A stretch of 64,000 bases of DNA, taken from Pseudomonas cichorii. GTDB lineage: Bacteria; Pseudomonadota; Gammaproteobacteria; Pseudomonadales; Pseudomonadaceae. Location: positions 310,001-374,000 of the forward strand of contig NZ_CP074349.1 in assembly GCF_018343775.1 (NCBI RefSeq), given 5' to 3'. Below, piece by piece: positions 51,422 to 60,784 of this stretch. Position 1 is the stretch's first letter. Each line of letters begins with the position of its first letter. Both the position numbers and the translations under genes were made by a program. The notes under the pieces are model-generated. The model was not told the origin of the DNA. It saw only the letters and a program-made list of their open reading frames with translations, and searched no databases.

Positions 51422-53689
51422 ATGCACACAACACTTGGGGATAGCGTCAAACACAACCTTCTGGCGCAAGCCATCGGCCAGGCCAACACGGCGCGCGGAC
51501 GTCGTTGCGGCATGCTGCTGATGAGCCTGGCGGCTTTGCCGCTGGCTCCGGCGATGGCTGAAACCGAAGCCACGCAGAACGCCGAGGCGCCCACGCTCAA
51601 GGCCGTCACCGTTACGGCCACGCGCCGCGAAGAGTCGTTGCAGAAAGTGCCTGTTGCGGTTTCCGTAGTCGAGGGCGAGCAACTGGAGCGCGACAACCGC
51701 AATGGTGTGTCCAGCATCGTGCAGCAGATCCCGACCCTGAACTTCCGCACCGGCGCTTCCAACAAGGACACCTCGCTGTTCATCCGTGGTGTGGGCACTA
51801 TCTCCACATCGCCGGGCGTCGAGCCGACCGTTGCGACGGTCATCGACGGTGTCGTGCTCGGTCGTCCCGGCCAGGCAACCCTGGACCTGCTGGACCTGGA
51901 GCGCATCGAAGTCCTGCGCGGCCCTCAGGGCACGCTGTTCGGCAAGAACGCTTCGGCCGGTGTGCTCAACGTGGTCACCAAGGCGCCTACCGAAGAGACA
52001 CATGGCTATATCGATCAGTCCTATTTCAGCGGCAATGAAAGCCGCACGCGCTTCGGTATTGGCGGCAGCCTGATCCCGCAGACCCTCAAGGGCTCGATCA
52101 CGACCCTGTTCGGCAGCTACGACGGCAACGTCGACAACAAGCTCAACGGGCATGAAGTCAACGGCTATAACCGCAAGGGCGCACGGGGCAAGCTGGAATT
52201 CACCCCAAATGACGACATCACATTCACCCTGATCGCCGACTACATGCAGGCTCATGACGACGCGCCAAACGGCGTGGTCAGCAAGTCGCTGACGTCAGCG
52301 TTCAGCAGTGCCTTGTCACCGGTGCGGGCCGACAGCGACAACCGCGATGTGAACAGCGATTACCGCAGCCATGTGGACGACGTCAACAAAGGCTTGTCCG
52401 GCCAACTGGACTGGAAACTGGGCGACTACACCCTGACGTCCATCACGGCCTGGCGTGGCTGGGACAACACCCAGTATCAGGATGGTGACCGTCTGGGCAC
52501 CATCACCGCCGCGTTCCCCGGCACTGAAGACAAGGGCCAACTGGAGTACAACCAGTATTCTCAGGAGTTGCGTCTGGCTTCGCCTAAAGGTGAGTTTCTG
52601 GAGTACGTCGGCGGCCTGTTCTACATGCATGGCAAGAGCGACGAAACCTATCAACGCACCCTGATCACTCCCACCACCCAGGACCGCGGCGTCGCCGACT
52701 ACAGCACCACCAGCGAAAGCTACTCGGTATTTGGTGAAACCACGTTCAACTTCACGCCTGATTTTCGTGCCATTGCCGGTCTGCGCTGGACCCACGACAA
52801 GCTGGAATACGACCACCGTCGTGTCTCCACCTCGGCCACTACGGTCAGTGGCATTCAGCCGGCCACCAGCAGCTCGGGTACAGTGGATGAAGATGGCAAG
52901 TCCGGTCGCCTGGGTCTGCAATACGACCTCAGCGATGCGGTCACCACTTATGTCACCTACTCGCGTGGTTACAAGGGCCCGGCCTATAACGTGTTCTTCA
53001 ACATGCAGCCACGTGATACCGATGCGCTCAAGCCGGAAACCTCCAACACCTGGGAAGTCGGCATCAAGGCCACCAGTTGGAACAATCGCCTGACCACCAA
53101 CCTGGCCGTGTTCCGCAGCGAGTACGACAACTACCAGGCGAACTTCTTCGACAGTGTGGCCGGGCAAGTGGTAACGCGCCTGATCAACGCCGGCAGTGTC
53201 AGCACTGAAGGTGTCGAACTCGACTACGCCTTGCAGGCCACCACCAACCTGAAAATCTCCGGTGCCCTGGCTTACACCCAGGCGCGCATCGACAGTTTCG
53301 CGTGCCCTGCCGGTGCGGCGGCGTCCTGCAACGTCGATGGCAAGACTCTGCCCTACAGCCCTGACTGGAAAAGCTACGTTCGTGCCGACTACACCATCCC
53401 GCTGGATAACGGCCTGGATATCGAACTGGGTACCGATTACAGCTGGCAGAGTGAAGTGCAGTACGACATCAGCCAGAACGCCGACACCAAACAAGGCGCC
53501 TACGGTATCTGGAACGCCAGCGTTGCCCTGGCCGATTACAACGCAGGCTGGCGTGTCGCGTTGCTGGGCAAGAACCTGGCTGACAAGTCTTACTCGCCAA
53601 TGCTGGCCACTGGCGGTAACTACATCTACCGTGCAGTACCACGTGATGACGAGCGTTATTTCGGTGTGCAGTTGCGTAAGGATTTTTGA
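51422..53689 (+). CDS. TonB-dependent outer-membrane receptor
   Basis: A 755-residue receptor with a signal peptide (cleavage after APAMA, about residue 42), a TonB box region (LKAVTVTATRREE), plug domain (about 55-170: VPVAVSVVEGEQLERD; EVLRGPQGTLFGKNASAGVLNVVTKAPTE) and a 22-strand barrel ending in FGVQLRKDF with the terminal phenylalanine. The plug motif is of the type found in receptors for sugars and other non-siderophore compounds. The next gene, 45 bases on, is a flavin monooxygenase, and the LacI operator lies upstream, so it may take up a sulfur-containing organic compound rather than iron. Confidence 0.9.
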   Translation: MHTTLGDSVKHNLLAQAIGQANTARGRRCGMLLMSLAALPLAPAMAETEATQNAEAPTLKAVTVTATRREESLQKVPVAVSVVEGEQLERDNRNGVSSIVQQIPTLNFRTGASNKDTSLFIRGVGTISTSPGVEPTVATVIDGVVLGRPGQATLDLLDLERIEVLRGPQGTLFGKNASAGVLNVVTKAPTEETHGYIDQSYFSGNESRTRFGIGGSLIPQTLKGSITTLFGSYDGNVDNKLNGHEVNGYNRKGARGKLEFTPNDDITFTLIADYMQAHDDAPNGVVSKSLTSAFSSALSPVRADSDNRDVNSDYRSHVDDVNKGLSGQLDWKLGDYTLTSITAWRGWDNTQYQDGDRLGTITAAFPGTEDKGQLEYNQYSQELRLASPKGEFLEYVGGLFYMHGKSDETYQRTLITPTTQDRGVADYSTTSESYSVFGETTFNFTPDFRAIAGLRWTHDKLEYDHRRVSTSATTVSGIQPATSSSGTVDEDGKSGRLGLQYDLSDAVTTYVTYSRGYKGPAYNVFFNMQPRDTDALKPETSNTWEVGIKATSWNNRLTTNLAVFRSEYDNYQANFFDSVAGQVVTRLINAGSVSTEGVELDYALQATTNLKISGALAYTQARIDSFACPAGAAASCNVDGKTLPYSPDWKSYVRADYTIPLDNGLDIELGTDYSWQSEVQYDISQNADTKQGAYGIWNASVALADYNAGWRVALLGKNLADKSYSPMLATGGNYIYRAVPRDDERYFGVQLRKDF

Positions 53690-53734
53690 GCCGTTGCGTG
53701 CAACAACCCTCAATGAATCGGTAAGGAGTTGGTT

Positions 53735-55063
53735 ATGAGCGAGTCCGCTCGTCAGTTGAAGTTAGGCGCGTTTCTGATGGCCACCGGGCACCACGTGGCG
53801 GCCTGGCGTCACCCGGATGTTCCGGCCAATGCGGGGCTTGATATCAAGCACTACAAGCATCTGGCCAAGGTGGCGGAGGCTGCACGGTTCGACGCGCTGT
53901 TCGTGGCCGACAGTGTGGCGGCCGCGACTGGAGATATCGCCAGTCACATGGCGCGCTCCGATCATTTCGAGCCGCTGACGCTGCTGTCGGCCCTGAGCGC
54001 GGTGACCGAGCACATCGGCCTGATTGCAACGGCGACCACGACCTATAACGAGCCTTACCACGTCGCCCGCAAGTTCGCCTCGCTGGATCATCTGTCTGGT
54101 GGGCGAGCCGGCTGGAATCTGGTGACGTCCGATGCTGCCGCCGAAGCTCAGAACTTTGGCCGTGAAGAACATGTGGGACACGCCGAGCGCTATAGCCGCG
54201 CCCGGGAGTTTCATCAGGTCGTGACCGGGCTCTGGGACAGTTGGGCGGACGATGCCTTTGTCCGCGACAAGGCCAGCGGGGAGTATTACGACCCTGCCAA
54301 GCTGCATGTGCTCGACCATCAGGGCGAACACTTCAAGGTCAAAGGCCCGCTGAATGTGGCGCGCTCTCCGCAAGGCCAGCCTGTCGTGGTGCAAGCGGGG
54401 TCTTCGGAGGTCGGGCGTGATCTGGCGGCGCAAACGGCGGAAGTGGTCTTCACGGCCCAGACGTCACTGGCCGATGCCCAGGCGTTCTACGCCGACATCA
54501 AGGGTCGGCTGAAGGCATACGGTCGCAGTGCCGAGTCGCTGAAGATCATGCCTGGTGTGTTTATCGTGGTGGCTGAAACCGAGGCCGAGGCTCAGGCAAC
54601 ATTCGAGTCGTTCCAGGATCTGGTCGACCCTCATGTGGGCGTGGCGTTGCTGGGCCGCATGCTGGGTAATTTCGACCTGTCGGGCTATCCGCTGGACGGA
54701 CCGTTGCCGGAGCTGCCGTTGACCGACAGCGGCCAGCGCAGTCGGCAAAAGCTGCTGACCGATCTGGCCGAAAAGGAAAACCTGAACCTTGCGCAGTTGG
54801 GACGTCGCATCGCCGGTGGCCGAGGGCATTACAGCCTGATCGGCACGCCAGTGCAGATCGCCGATGAGCTACAGACCTGGTTCGAGCAAGGTGCTGCGGA
54901 CGGCTTCAACGTGCTGGTGCCGCATTTACCGGGAGGCCTGGAAGATGTGGCTCGCCTGTTGGTGCCTGAGTTGCAACGCCGTGGCTTGTTCCGCACCGAA
55001 TACGAAGGCTCGACCCTGCGTGAAAACCTCGGGCTGCAAAGACCGTCCAACCGGTTTGAGTAA
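53735..55063 (+). CDS. LLM-class flavin-dependent monooxygenase (NtaA/SnaA/DszA family)
   Basis: A 442-residue reduced-flavin monooxygenase (GAFLMATGHHVAAWRHPD; RKFASLDHLSGGRAGWNLVTSD; VVQAGSSEVGRDLAA), a distant paralogue of the enzyme at 37800. The ATG at 53735 has AAGGAG before it; an upstream TTG does not. Together with the preceding TonB receptor and the following binding protein and aldo-keto reductase it suggests import, oxidative C-S cleavage, and aldehyde reduction. No flavin reductase gene is in the cluster, so that partner must come from elsewhere. Confidence 0.87.
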   Translation: MSESARQLKLGAFLMATGHHVAAWRHPDVPANAGLDIKHYKHLAKVAEAARFDALFVADSVAAATGDIASHMARSDHFEPLTLLSALSAVTEHIGLIATATTTYNEPYHVARKFASLDHLSGGRAGWNLVTSDAAAEAQNFGREEHVGHAERYSRAREFHQVVTGLWDSWADDAFVRDKASGEYYDPAKLHVLDHQGEHFKVKGPLNVARSPQGQPVVVQAGSSEVGRDLAAQTAEVVFTAQTSLADAQAFYADIKGRLKAYGRSAESLKIMPGVFIVVAETEAEAQATFESFQDLVDPHVGVALLGRMLGNFDLSGYPLDGPLPELPLTDSGQRSRQKLLTDLAEKENLNLAQLGRRIAGGRGHYSLIGTPVQIADELQTWFEQGAADGFNVLVPHLPGGLEDVARLLVPELQRRGLFRTEYEGSTLRENLGLQRPSNRFE

Positions 55064-55072
55064 CTGACGACG

Positions 55073-55178
55073 GTAGGAGCGGATTCATCCGCGAGACGTC
55101 ATTGAAGGCGGTAGATCTTCTTCGGATGTACGGGCCTCTCGCGAATTAAGCGGAGCGCCGCCCGATTCGCTCCTGCGA
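55073..55178. repeat. diverged REP pair
   Basis: Left arm GGTAGGAGCGGATTC near 55071-55090; right arm ending CGATTCGCTCCTGCG near 55178. The two arms no longer match fully. It separates the monooxygenase from the binding-protein gene. Confidence 0.65.
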
Positions 55179-55217
55179 GGGCTCTGCAGTGCAATCATAT
55201 TCACAAGGAAAAACCTC

Positions 55218-56162
55218 ATGAAACCACTGGCCTTCATCGCTGCCGCCCTGACCTTGTGCGGGGTGTTCAACACCGCGATCGCCAAGGAGCCGGACGCCTT
55301 GCGCATCGGCTATCAGAAAGGCTCCATCACACTGGTACTGGCCAAGGAGCACGGCTTGCTGGAAAAGCGTTTTGCCAATACCCAGATCAAGTGGATCGAG
55401 TTTCCAGCCGGGCCGCAGATGCTTGAGGCCTTGAATATCGGCAGCCTGGATATCGCTTCGACCGGTGACATTCCGCCGATCTTCGCTCAGGTGGCGGGTG
55501 CCGACCTGGTGTACATCGGTGCCGAGCCGGCCAAGCCGCAAGCCGAAACCATTCTGGTGCGCAACGACAGCCCGCTCAAAGGCGTGACAGACCTGAAAGG
55601 CCGCAAGGTCGCGCTGCAGAAAGGCTCCAGCGCACACAATCTGGTGCTACGGGCCTTGAACAAGGCCGGTTTGAGCTTCAAGGATATTCAGCCGATCTAC
55701 CTGACCCCGGCCGATGCCCGTGCCGCGTTTGAAAACGGCAGTGTCGATGCCTGGGCCATCTGGGACCCCTATTACTCCATCGCCATCAACGAAGGTCATA
55801 GCCGTGTGCTGGCCAATGGCGAAGGGCTTGGATTGTCGGGCCCTATCTACACGGCTCGCCGGGCCTATGCCGAAAAGAACGGCGCGTTCGTTCAGCAAGT
55901 CCTGGATGAGCTGAGCGCCGCCGATGCGCTGACCCGCAGCGACCGGGCCGGGAGCATCCAGATCCTGGTGCGCAGCATGGGCCTGCCTGAAGCGGTGATC
56001 GCCCAGTACATCGACCATCGTCCAGAATCACCCAGCCTGCCGATCACGCCCGAAATCATCCGCGCCCAACAGGCCACCGCCGATCTGTTCTACGAGAACC
56101 GACTGGTGCCCAAGCGGGTCGATGTACAGCAGGCTGTATTGAAAGAAGGCGTTCGCGAATGA
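55218..56162 (+). CDS. SsuA-like aliphatic sulfonate-binding protein
   Basis: A 314-residue periplasmic binding protein with a signal peptide (cleavage after TAIA, about residue 22), then LRIGYQKGSITLVLAKEHGLLEKRF, FPAGPQMLEALNIGSLDIASTGDIPPIFAQ and GRKVALQKGSSAHNLVLRAL, which are SsuA features. AAGGA precedes the ATG. No ATPase or permease gene adjoins it, so it must use another transporter, such as the sulfonate-type set at 9365-11154 or one outside the window. The last codons fall within REP-like DNA. Confidence 0.88.
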   Translation: MKPLAFIAAALTLCGVFNTAIAKEPDALRIGYQKGSITLVLAKEHGLLEKRFANTQIKWIEFPAGPQMLEALNIGSLDIASTGDIPPIFAQVAGADLVYIGAEPAKPQAETILVRNDSPLKGVTDLKGRKVALQKGSSAHNLVLRALNKAGLSFKDIQPIYLTPADARAAFENGSVDAWAIWDPYYSIAINEGHSRVLANGEGLGLSGPIYTARRAYAEKNGAFVQQVLDELSAADALTRSDRAGSIQILVRSMGLPEAVIAQYIDHRPESPSLPITPEIIRAQQATADLFYENRLVPKRVDVQQAVLKEGVRE

Positions 56163-56211
56163 ATTCATTTGCGAAAAGGCCATCCGAAACCACCTAACAA
56201 GAGAGGACTCA

Positions 56212-57249
56212 ATGACCTACATCGCTGCCGAAAACCGCTATAACGACATGCCTTATCGCCGTACCGGCCGCAGTGGGCTGGTGTTGCCGGCCCTCTCGCT
56301 TGGTCTTTGGCACAACTTTGGTGACAGCACGCCCATTGAAACCCAGCGCGCCATGCTGCGCACGGCATTCGACCTGGGCATCAACCATTTCGACCTGGCC
56401 AACAACTATGGCCCGCCTTATGGCAGTGCCGAGGTCAATTTTGGTCGCCTGCTGCGTGAAGATTTCAAGCAGTACCGTGACGAGTTGATCATCTCCACCA
56501 AGGCGGGCTGGGACATGTGGCCGGGGCCTTACGGGCAGGGCGGCGGGTCACGCAAGTACGTGCTGGCCAGTCTCGACCAGAGCCTGCAACGTCTGAGCCT
56601 CGACTATGTGGACATCTTCTATTCCCATCGCTTCGACCCTGATACTCCGCTGGAGGAAACCGCTGGCGCACTGGCCACTGCCGTACAGCAGGGCAAGGCG
56701 CTGTACATCGGTATTTCTTCCTACTCGGGCTCGAAAACCCGCGAAATCGCCGCGCTGCTGAAAGAGTGGAAGGTGCCGTTGTTGATTCATCAACCGGCTT
56801 ATAACCTGCTCAACCGCTGGGTCGAGAAGGACCTGCTTGATGCCACCGAAGAGCTGGGCACGGGCGTGATTGCCTTTACTGCGCTGGCTCAGGGACTGCT
56901 GTCGGACAAGTATCTCAATGGCGTGCCGCAGGACGCCCGGGTCAATCGTCCGGGTGGCGGTTCGTTGCAGGCTTCGCATTTGTCGGAAGAGAACATTGCC
57001 CATGTGCGGGCGCTCAATGAGATCGCCAAGCGTCGCGGCCAGAGCCTGGCACAGATGGCTCTGGCCTGGACCCTGCGCGATCCACGTGTGACGTCAGCCC
57101 TGATCGGTGCGAGCCGTCCAGAGCAGATCATCGAGAACGTCGGCGCGTTGAAGAACCTTGAGTTCAGCAGTGAGGAACTGGCCGAGATCGATCGTTTCGC
57201 CGTGGAAGGCGGGATCAACCTCTGGGCCAAGCCATCGCTTGCCCAATAA
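56212..57249 (+). CDS. aldo/keto reductase, MgrA (YghZ) type
   Basis: A 345-residue NADPH-dependent aldo-keto reductase of the YghZ/MgrA (L-glyceraldehyde-3-phosphate reductase) type. The catalytic residues are seen: aspartate in GINHFDLANNYGP (DxxxxY, tyrosine near 68), lysine in STKAGWDMWPGPYG, and histidine in DIFYSHRFDPDTP. The C-terminal NADP-binding stretch is ALIGASRPEQIIENV. AGAGGA precedes the ATG. It follows the sulfonate-binding protein by 49 bases. It could reduce the aldehyde made when a sulfonate is oxidatively cleaved; that is inference from context. Confidence 0.85.
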   Translation: MTYIAAENRYNDMPYRRTGRSGLVLPALSLGLWHNFGDSTPIETQRAMLRTAFDLGINHFDLANNYGPPYGSAEVNFGRLLREDFKQYRDELIISTKAGWDMWPGPYGQGGGSRKYVLASLDQSLQRLSLDYVDIFYSHRFDPDTPLEETAGALATAVQQGKALYIGISSYSGSKTREIAALLKEWKVPLLIHQPAYNLLNRWVEKDLLDATEELGTGVIAFTALAQGLLSDKYLNGVPQDARVNRPGGGSLQASHLSEENIAHVRALNEIAKRRGQSLAQMALAWTLRDPRVTSALIGASRPEQIIENVGALKNLEFSSEELAEIDRFAVEGGINLWAKPSLAQ

Positions 57250-57287
57250 GTAAGAGCGAATTCATTCGCGAATGAATTCGCCCTTAC
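57250..57287. repeat. REP palindrome between aldo-keto reductase and ntrC
   Basis: Near-perfect palindrome beginning GTAAGAGCGAATTC and ending GAATTCGCCCTTAC (38 bases), starting at the stop codon of the reductase gene. Convergent ntrC ends 31 bases beyond. Confidence 0.8.
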
Positions 57288-57317
57288 AGATCACATCATG
57301 AATGGGGGAGTGGGGGT

Positions 57318-58754
57318 TTAACCCTCATCCCCTTCATCGTCATCCCCACCATCGACCTTCATGCCCAGTTCCTTGATCTTGCGGGTCAAGGTGTTGCGGC
57401 CCCAGCCCAGCAGCACGGCGGCGTCGCGACGGCGACCTGCTGTGTGCTTGAGGGCGGTTTCGATCATGATGCGCTCGAAGGTCGGCACGGCGCTGTCCAG
57501 AAGGCTGGACTGCCCACGGGACAAGGCCTGGTCGGCCCACTGACGCAATGCCTGTTCCCAGTTGGTGACTGGCGCGGCATCTTGCGGCAGGCTGAGCAGT
57601 TCGGGTGGCAGGTCGCTGATATGCACTTCACGGCCTGAAGCCATGACCGTGATCCAGCGGCAGGTGTTCTCCAGTTGGCGAACGTTACCCGGCCATGGCA
57701 AGTGCTTGAGGTATTCCTCGGTCTCGGCCTTGAGCAGTTTTGGCTCGACCGCCAGTTCCTGCGCGGCGCGGCTCAGGAAGTGTTTGGCCAGGGTCGGAAT
57801 GTCTTCGCGCCGGTCCGACATGCGTGGAATATGGATGCGGATCACGTTCAGGCGGTGGAACAAGTCTTCACGGAACTTGCCGGCTTGTACCAGGGTTTCG
57901 AGGTTCTGGTGAGTCGCGGCAATGATGCGCACATCGACCTTGACCGGCGTATGGCCGCCAACCCGATAGAACTCGCCGTCAGCCAGTACCCGCAATAGGC
58001 GCGTTTGGGTGTCAGCTGGCATGTCACCGATTTCATCGAGGAACAGCGTGCCGCCATCGGCCTGCTCGAAGCGACCGCGACGCAGGTTGGCCGCGCCGGT
58101 GAAGGCGCCTTTTTCGTGGCCAAACAGCTCCGACTCCATCAGATCCTTGGGAATCGCTGCCATGTTCAGCGCAATGAACGGCGAAGCCGAGCGCGGGCTG
58201 TGGCGGTGCAGAGCGTGGGCGACCAGCTCTTTACCAGTGCCCGACTCGCCATTGATCAGCACGGTGATGTTGGAGTGGCTCAAACGCCCGATGGCACGAA
58301 ACACTTCCTGCATCGCAGGGGCTTCACCAATGATTTCCGGGGTGCGGGTCAGGGTCGGCGCTGCGTCCAGGCCTTGCTGCTCCTGGGCGTGCTGGTTGGC
58401 ACGCTTGACCAGCGAGACGGCTTCGTCGACGTCGAACGGTTTGGGCAGGTACTCGAAGGCACCGCCCTGATACGACGCAACGGCGCTGTCCAGGTCCGAG
58501 TGGGCGGTCATGATGATCACCGGCAGGCGCGGATGCTGCTCGCGAATCCGGGCCAGCAGATCCAGGCCGCTGGCACCGGGCATGCGGATGTCGGAAATGA
58601 TCACGTCCGGTTGCTGACGGGCCAGGCGACTCATCACCCCATCCGCGCTATCGAAGCTTTGTGTGGTCATGCCTTCCTGTTGCAGGGCCTTTTCCAGTAC
58701 CCAGCGGATGGAACGATCGTCATCTACGATCCAGACAGTTTCACTACGGCTCAT
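57318..58754 (-). CDS. ntrC: nitrogen regulator NtrC (NR-I)
   Basis: A 478-residue response regulator and sigma-54 activator, with all key parts intact. Receiver domain 1-120 with phosphorylated aspartate D55 ([10 protein letters not shown]). AAA+ domain from about 140: Walker A GESGTGKE, an intact GAFTGA loop in [13 protein letters not shown], Walker B GGTLFLDE and arginine fingers in [10 protein letters not shown]-terminal Fis-type helix-turn-helix ([23 protein letters not shown]). It activates glnA and other nitrogen genes when phosphorylated by NtrB. Its ATG overlaps the ntrB stop (ATGA). Confidence 0.97.
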   Translation of the reverse strand: MSRSETVWIVDDDRSIRWVLEKALQQEGMTTQSFDSADGVMSRLARQQPDVIISDIRMPGASGLDLLARIREQHPRLPVIIMTAHSDLDSAVASYQGGAFEYLPKPFDVDEAVSLVKRANQHAQEQQGLDAAPTLTRTPEIIGEAPAMQEVFRAIGRLSHSNITVLINGESGTGKELVAHALHRHSPRSASPFIALNMAAIPKDLMESELFGHEKGAFTGAANLRRGRFEQADGGTLFLDEIGDMPADTQTRLLRVLADGEFYRVGGHTPVKVDVRIIAATHQNLETLVQAGKFREDLFHRLNVIRIHIPRMSDRREDIPTLAKHFLSRAAQELAVEPKLLKAETEEYLKHLPWPGNVRQLENTCRWITVMASGREVHISDLPPELLSLPQDAAPVTNWEQALRQWADQALSRGQSSLLDSAVPTFERIMIETALKHTAGRRRDAAVLLGWGRNTLTRKIKELGMKVDGGDDDEGDEG

Positions 58755-59836
58755 GGCGAAGCGGCTCCTTGTTCCAGCGGCAGGAAGATCGAGAAAGTGG
58801 TGTGGCCGGTATGGCTCTCACATTCGATCAGGCCCTGGTGCTGGCTAATGATGTTCTGGGTAATGGCAAGACCGAGTCCCGTACCATCCGGGCGGCCACT
58901 GACCATGGGGTAGAAAATGGTTTCCTGAAGTTCGGCCGGAATACCGGGGCCGTTGTCGATGATTTCGATCTTGCTCACCAGTCGATGGCGAATGTGCCCG
59001 ATGGTGAACTGACGCATGGCGCGGGTGCGCAGGGTGATTCGTCCCAGGCGCAGCTCGTTCTGACTGCCGATGGCCTGCATCGCGTTGCGTACGATATTGA
59101 GTACGGCCTGAATCATTTGTTCACGGTCGATCAGAACGTCCGGGATGCTTGGATCATAGTCGCGCACCAGCGTGATGCATCCTTGGGTTTCTGCCTCGAC
59201 CAGACTGCTGACCCGCTCAAGTACCTCGTGCACATTGGTCATGGCCAGCGAAGGCAGCTTGTTGGAGCCCAGCATCCGGTCGACCAGATTACGCAGGCGA
59301 TCGGCCTCTTCGATGATGACGTTGGTGTAGTCCTTGAGGCTTTCTTCGGGCAGCTCGCGGGACAGCAACTGAGCCGCGCCGCGAATTCCGCCGAGGGGGT
59401 TCTTGATTTCGTGAGCCAGGCCACGCACCAGCATCTTGGTGGTTTCCTGCTTGGACAGCTGGGCTTCTTCCTTGGTGATGCGCAGAAGGCGATCACGAGG
59501 ATGAACCTCAAGCAGTAACAGGGTTTCACCCTTGTTGAGGATAGGTGTCACCGCATAGTCGACGGTCAGGGTCTGACCGGTCAGTGCGGTAAGCATGGCT
59601 TCGCGCTTGGTGAAAGGGTGGGCCTGCTCCACGGCCTGACGAAGCGAACTGAGTGCTTCGGCGGACTCGGTGAACAGTTCGCTGATGAATTGTCCATGGC
59701 TGCGCTGACCACTGATGGCCAGCAGCATTTCCGCTGCCGGGTTCATGTACTCAAGGCGCAGATCGGCATTGAGCAGAATGGTGGCAGTGGTCAGGTTGTC
59801 CAGTAACAGACGGTGCAGCGCGTCGCTGATAGTCAT
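58751..59836 (-). CDS. ntrB: nitrogen sensor histidine kinase NtrB (NR-II)
   Basis: A 361-residue cytoplasmic kinase/phosphatase for NtrC, controlled by the PII protein. PAS domain about 8-120, HisKA with phosphorylated histidine H142 in GLAHEIKNPLGGIRGAAQLL, and HATPase motifs NIVRNAMQAI, DNGPGIP and GTGLGLAITQNII. The open frame extends upstream to 59971, but homology begins at the ATG at 59836. An apparent NtrC site and -24/-12 promoter lie upstream, so the pair may autoregulate. Confidence 0.95.
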   Translation of the reverse strand: MTISDALHRLLLDNLTTATILLNADLRLEYMNPAAEMLLAISGQRSHGQFISELFTESAEALSSLRQAVEQAHPFTKREAMLTALTGQTLTVDYAVTPILNKGETLLLLEVHPRDRLLRITKEEAQLSKQETTKMLVRGLAHEIKNPLGGIRGAAQLLSRELPEESLKDYTNVIIEEADRLRNLVDRMLGSNKLPSLAMTNVHEVLERVSSLVEAETQGCITLVRDYDPSIPDVLIDREQMIQAVLNIVRNAMQAIGSQNELRLGRITLRTRAMRQFTIGHIRHRLVSKIEIIDNGPGIPAELQETIFYPMVSGRPDGTGLGLAITQNIISQHQGLIECESHTGHTTFSIFLPLEQGAASP

Positions 59837-59955
59837 GAATCTTGTTGACCTCTTTTGGCACATTGCAATCGCGGAGGTGCAGGGCTGAGCCGTCCTGGCC
59901 AGCATCAGCAAAGCCACTGATACGGTGCTTAACGGGGTGCTGTGCAAGCGAAGTT

Positions 59956-59970
59956 GCAAGAACCAAACCA
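59956..59970 (-). promoter_or_regulatory. sigma-54-like -24/-12 promoter of ntrBC
   Basis: On the minus strand TGGTTTGGTTCTTGC has the invariant GG and GC at the right spacing (TGG-N9-TTGC), followed by A. It lies 120 bases upstream of the ntrB ATG. The -24 box is weaker than consensus in its CAC part. Confidence 0.5.
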
Positions 59971-60098
59971 AGGCTCCGAAAAGAAGCGTTTAATTCGCAA
60001 AATCGGGCTTTTTTTGGATCAGTGCTCACATAAGGCGCCATGCGACAGTCATTTCTGAACCATATTGGGCTGTCTTGAGGCGTGCCGAGGTACATGAT

Positions 60099-60113
60099 GC
60101 ACCATTAAGGTGC
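60099..60113. promoter_or_regulatory. NtrC-binding site
   Basis: GCACCATTAAGGTGC is a perfect match to the classical NtrC site GCACC-N5-GGTGC. It lies about 130 bases upstream of the sigma-54-like promoter of ntrBC, a typical enhancer distance. Confidence 0.7.
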
Positions 60114-60139
60114 TTTGGTGGCGGGATGACCTTTTATGC

Positions 60140-60784
60140 CTAGAAAAAAGGCAGGATGCTGCTTTCTTCCTCGGGTTTGTCCTTGATCGGGCACTCGGGA
60201 CGTACACCGTACTCGGGGAGCTGGCAGGGGTTGGCTTTGCGTTTTTGCGCCAGTGAGGTGCGCAGCATGTGGAAGGGCTGGTTGGGCGTTTTTTCCAGCA
60301 CGCGGTCGTACTCATCGACTATCTCGACCGATAGCTGGTGCGTACCCCGATCAATATTGCTCAGCGGGATGACCGGGCTGCGTCCGGGCTGGCCTGCGGG
60401 TTGGCCATCCAGAAACAGGCGATAGTTGTGCCCGGGCTGCAGAGCCGGTTCGCTGGTGACGGTCACGATGACGTCGCCGCTGGTGCTGCGTACTGTTCCG
60501 TCCGGCTCGGGGACCAGAACCCGCAGCAGTTGATAGCGAAATATCGACTTGGCCTTGGGTTTTGCGGGTGCTGCCTGATAGGGGCGGGCGGGTGGTGTGC
60601 CCGTCATGTTGTTGCTGGGCGGTATCTCCACGCGCTTGGCATTCTTGCGCGGCTGATCGGTGAATACCCGGTTGCCGTTGGCATCGATGTAGGTATAGAC
60701 GTCAGCGGCTGACGGCAAGGCTGTCAGCAGCAACAGGCACATCAGCAGGCCATGGAGCAGGTGTCGTTCAGGGCCGGTTGACAT
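60140..60784 (-). CDS. DUF4124 envelope protein (distal copy)
   Basis: A 214-residue exported protein with a signal peptide (LLMCLLLLTALPSAAD, cleaved near residue 28) directly followed by the DUF4124 domain (VYTYIDANGNRVFTDQPRKNAKRVEIPPSNN). A second beta-rich domain (PALQPGHNYRLFLDGQPAG...) resembles the glycan/binding-like part of its neighbour. The function of DUF4124 is unknown; it is frequent in pseudomonads near ntrBC-glnA. The ATG at 60784 overlaps the end of the neighbour gene; the longer frame upstream lies inside it. Confidence 0.8.
   Translation of the reverse strand: MSTGPERHLLHGLLMCLLLLTALPSAADVYTYIDANGNRVFTDQPRKNAKRVEIPPSNNMTGTPPARPYQAAPAKPKAKSIFRYQLLRVLVPEPDGTVRSTSGDVIVTVTSEPALQPGHNYRLFLDGQPAGQPGRSPVIPLSNIDRGTHQLSVEIVDEYDRVLEKTPNQPFHMLRTSLAQKRKANPCQLPEYGVRPECPIKDKPEEESSILPFF

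Larger units (their letters stand above)
59837..60139. other. ntrB upstream region (303 bases)
   Basis: Gene-free spacer holding a sigma-54-like promoter (59956-59970) and an NtrC-type site (60099-60113), both described separately. A T7 run near 60009-60016 and weak hairpins may end the preceding DUF4124 transcript. No further feature recognised. Confidence 0.6.

Noticed and set aside
59858..59875. TGGCACATTGCA as a sigma-54 promoter
   Set aside because: GG and GC are only six bases apart instead of ten, so it cannot be a -24/-12 pair.
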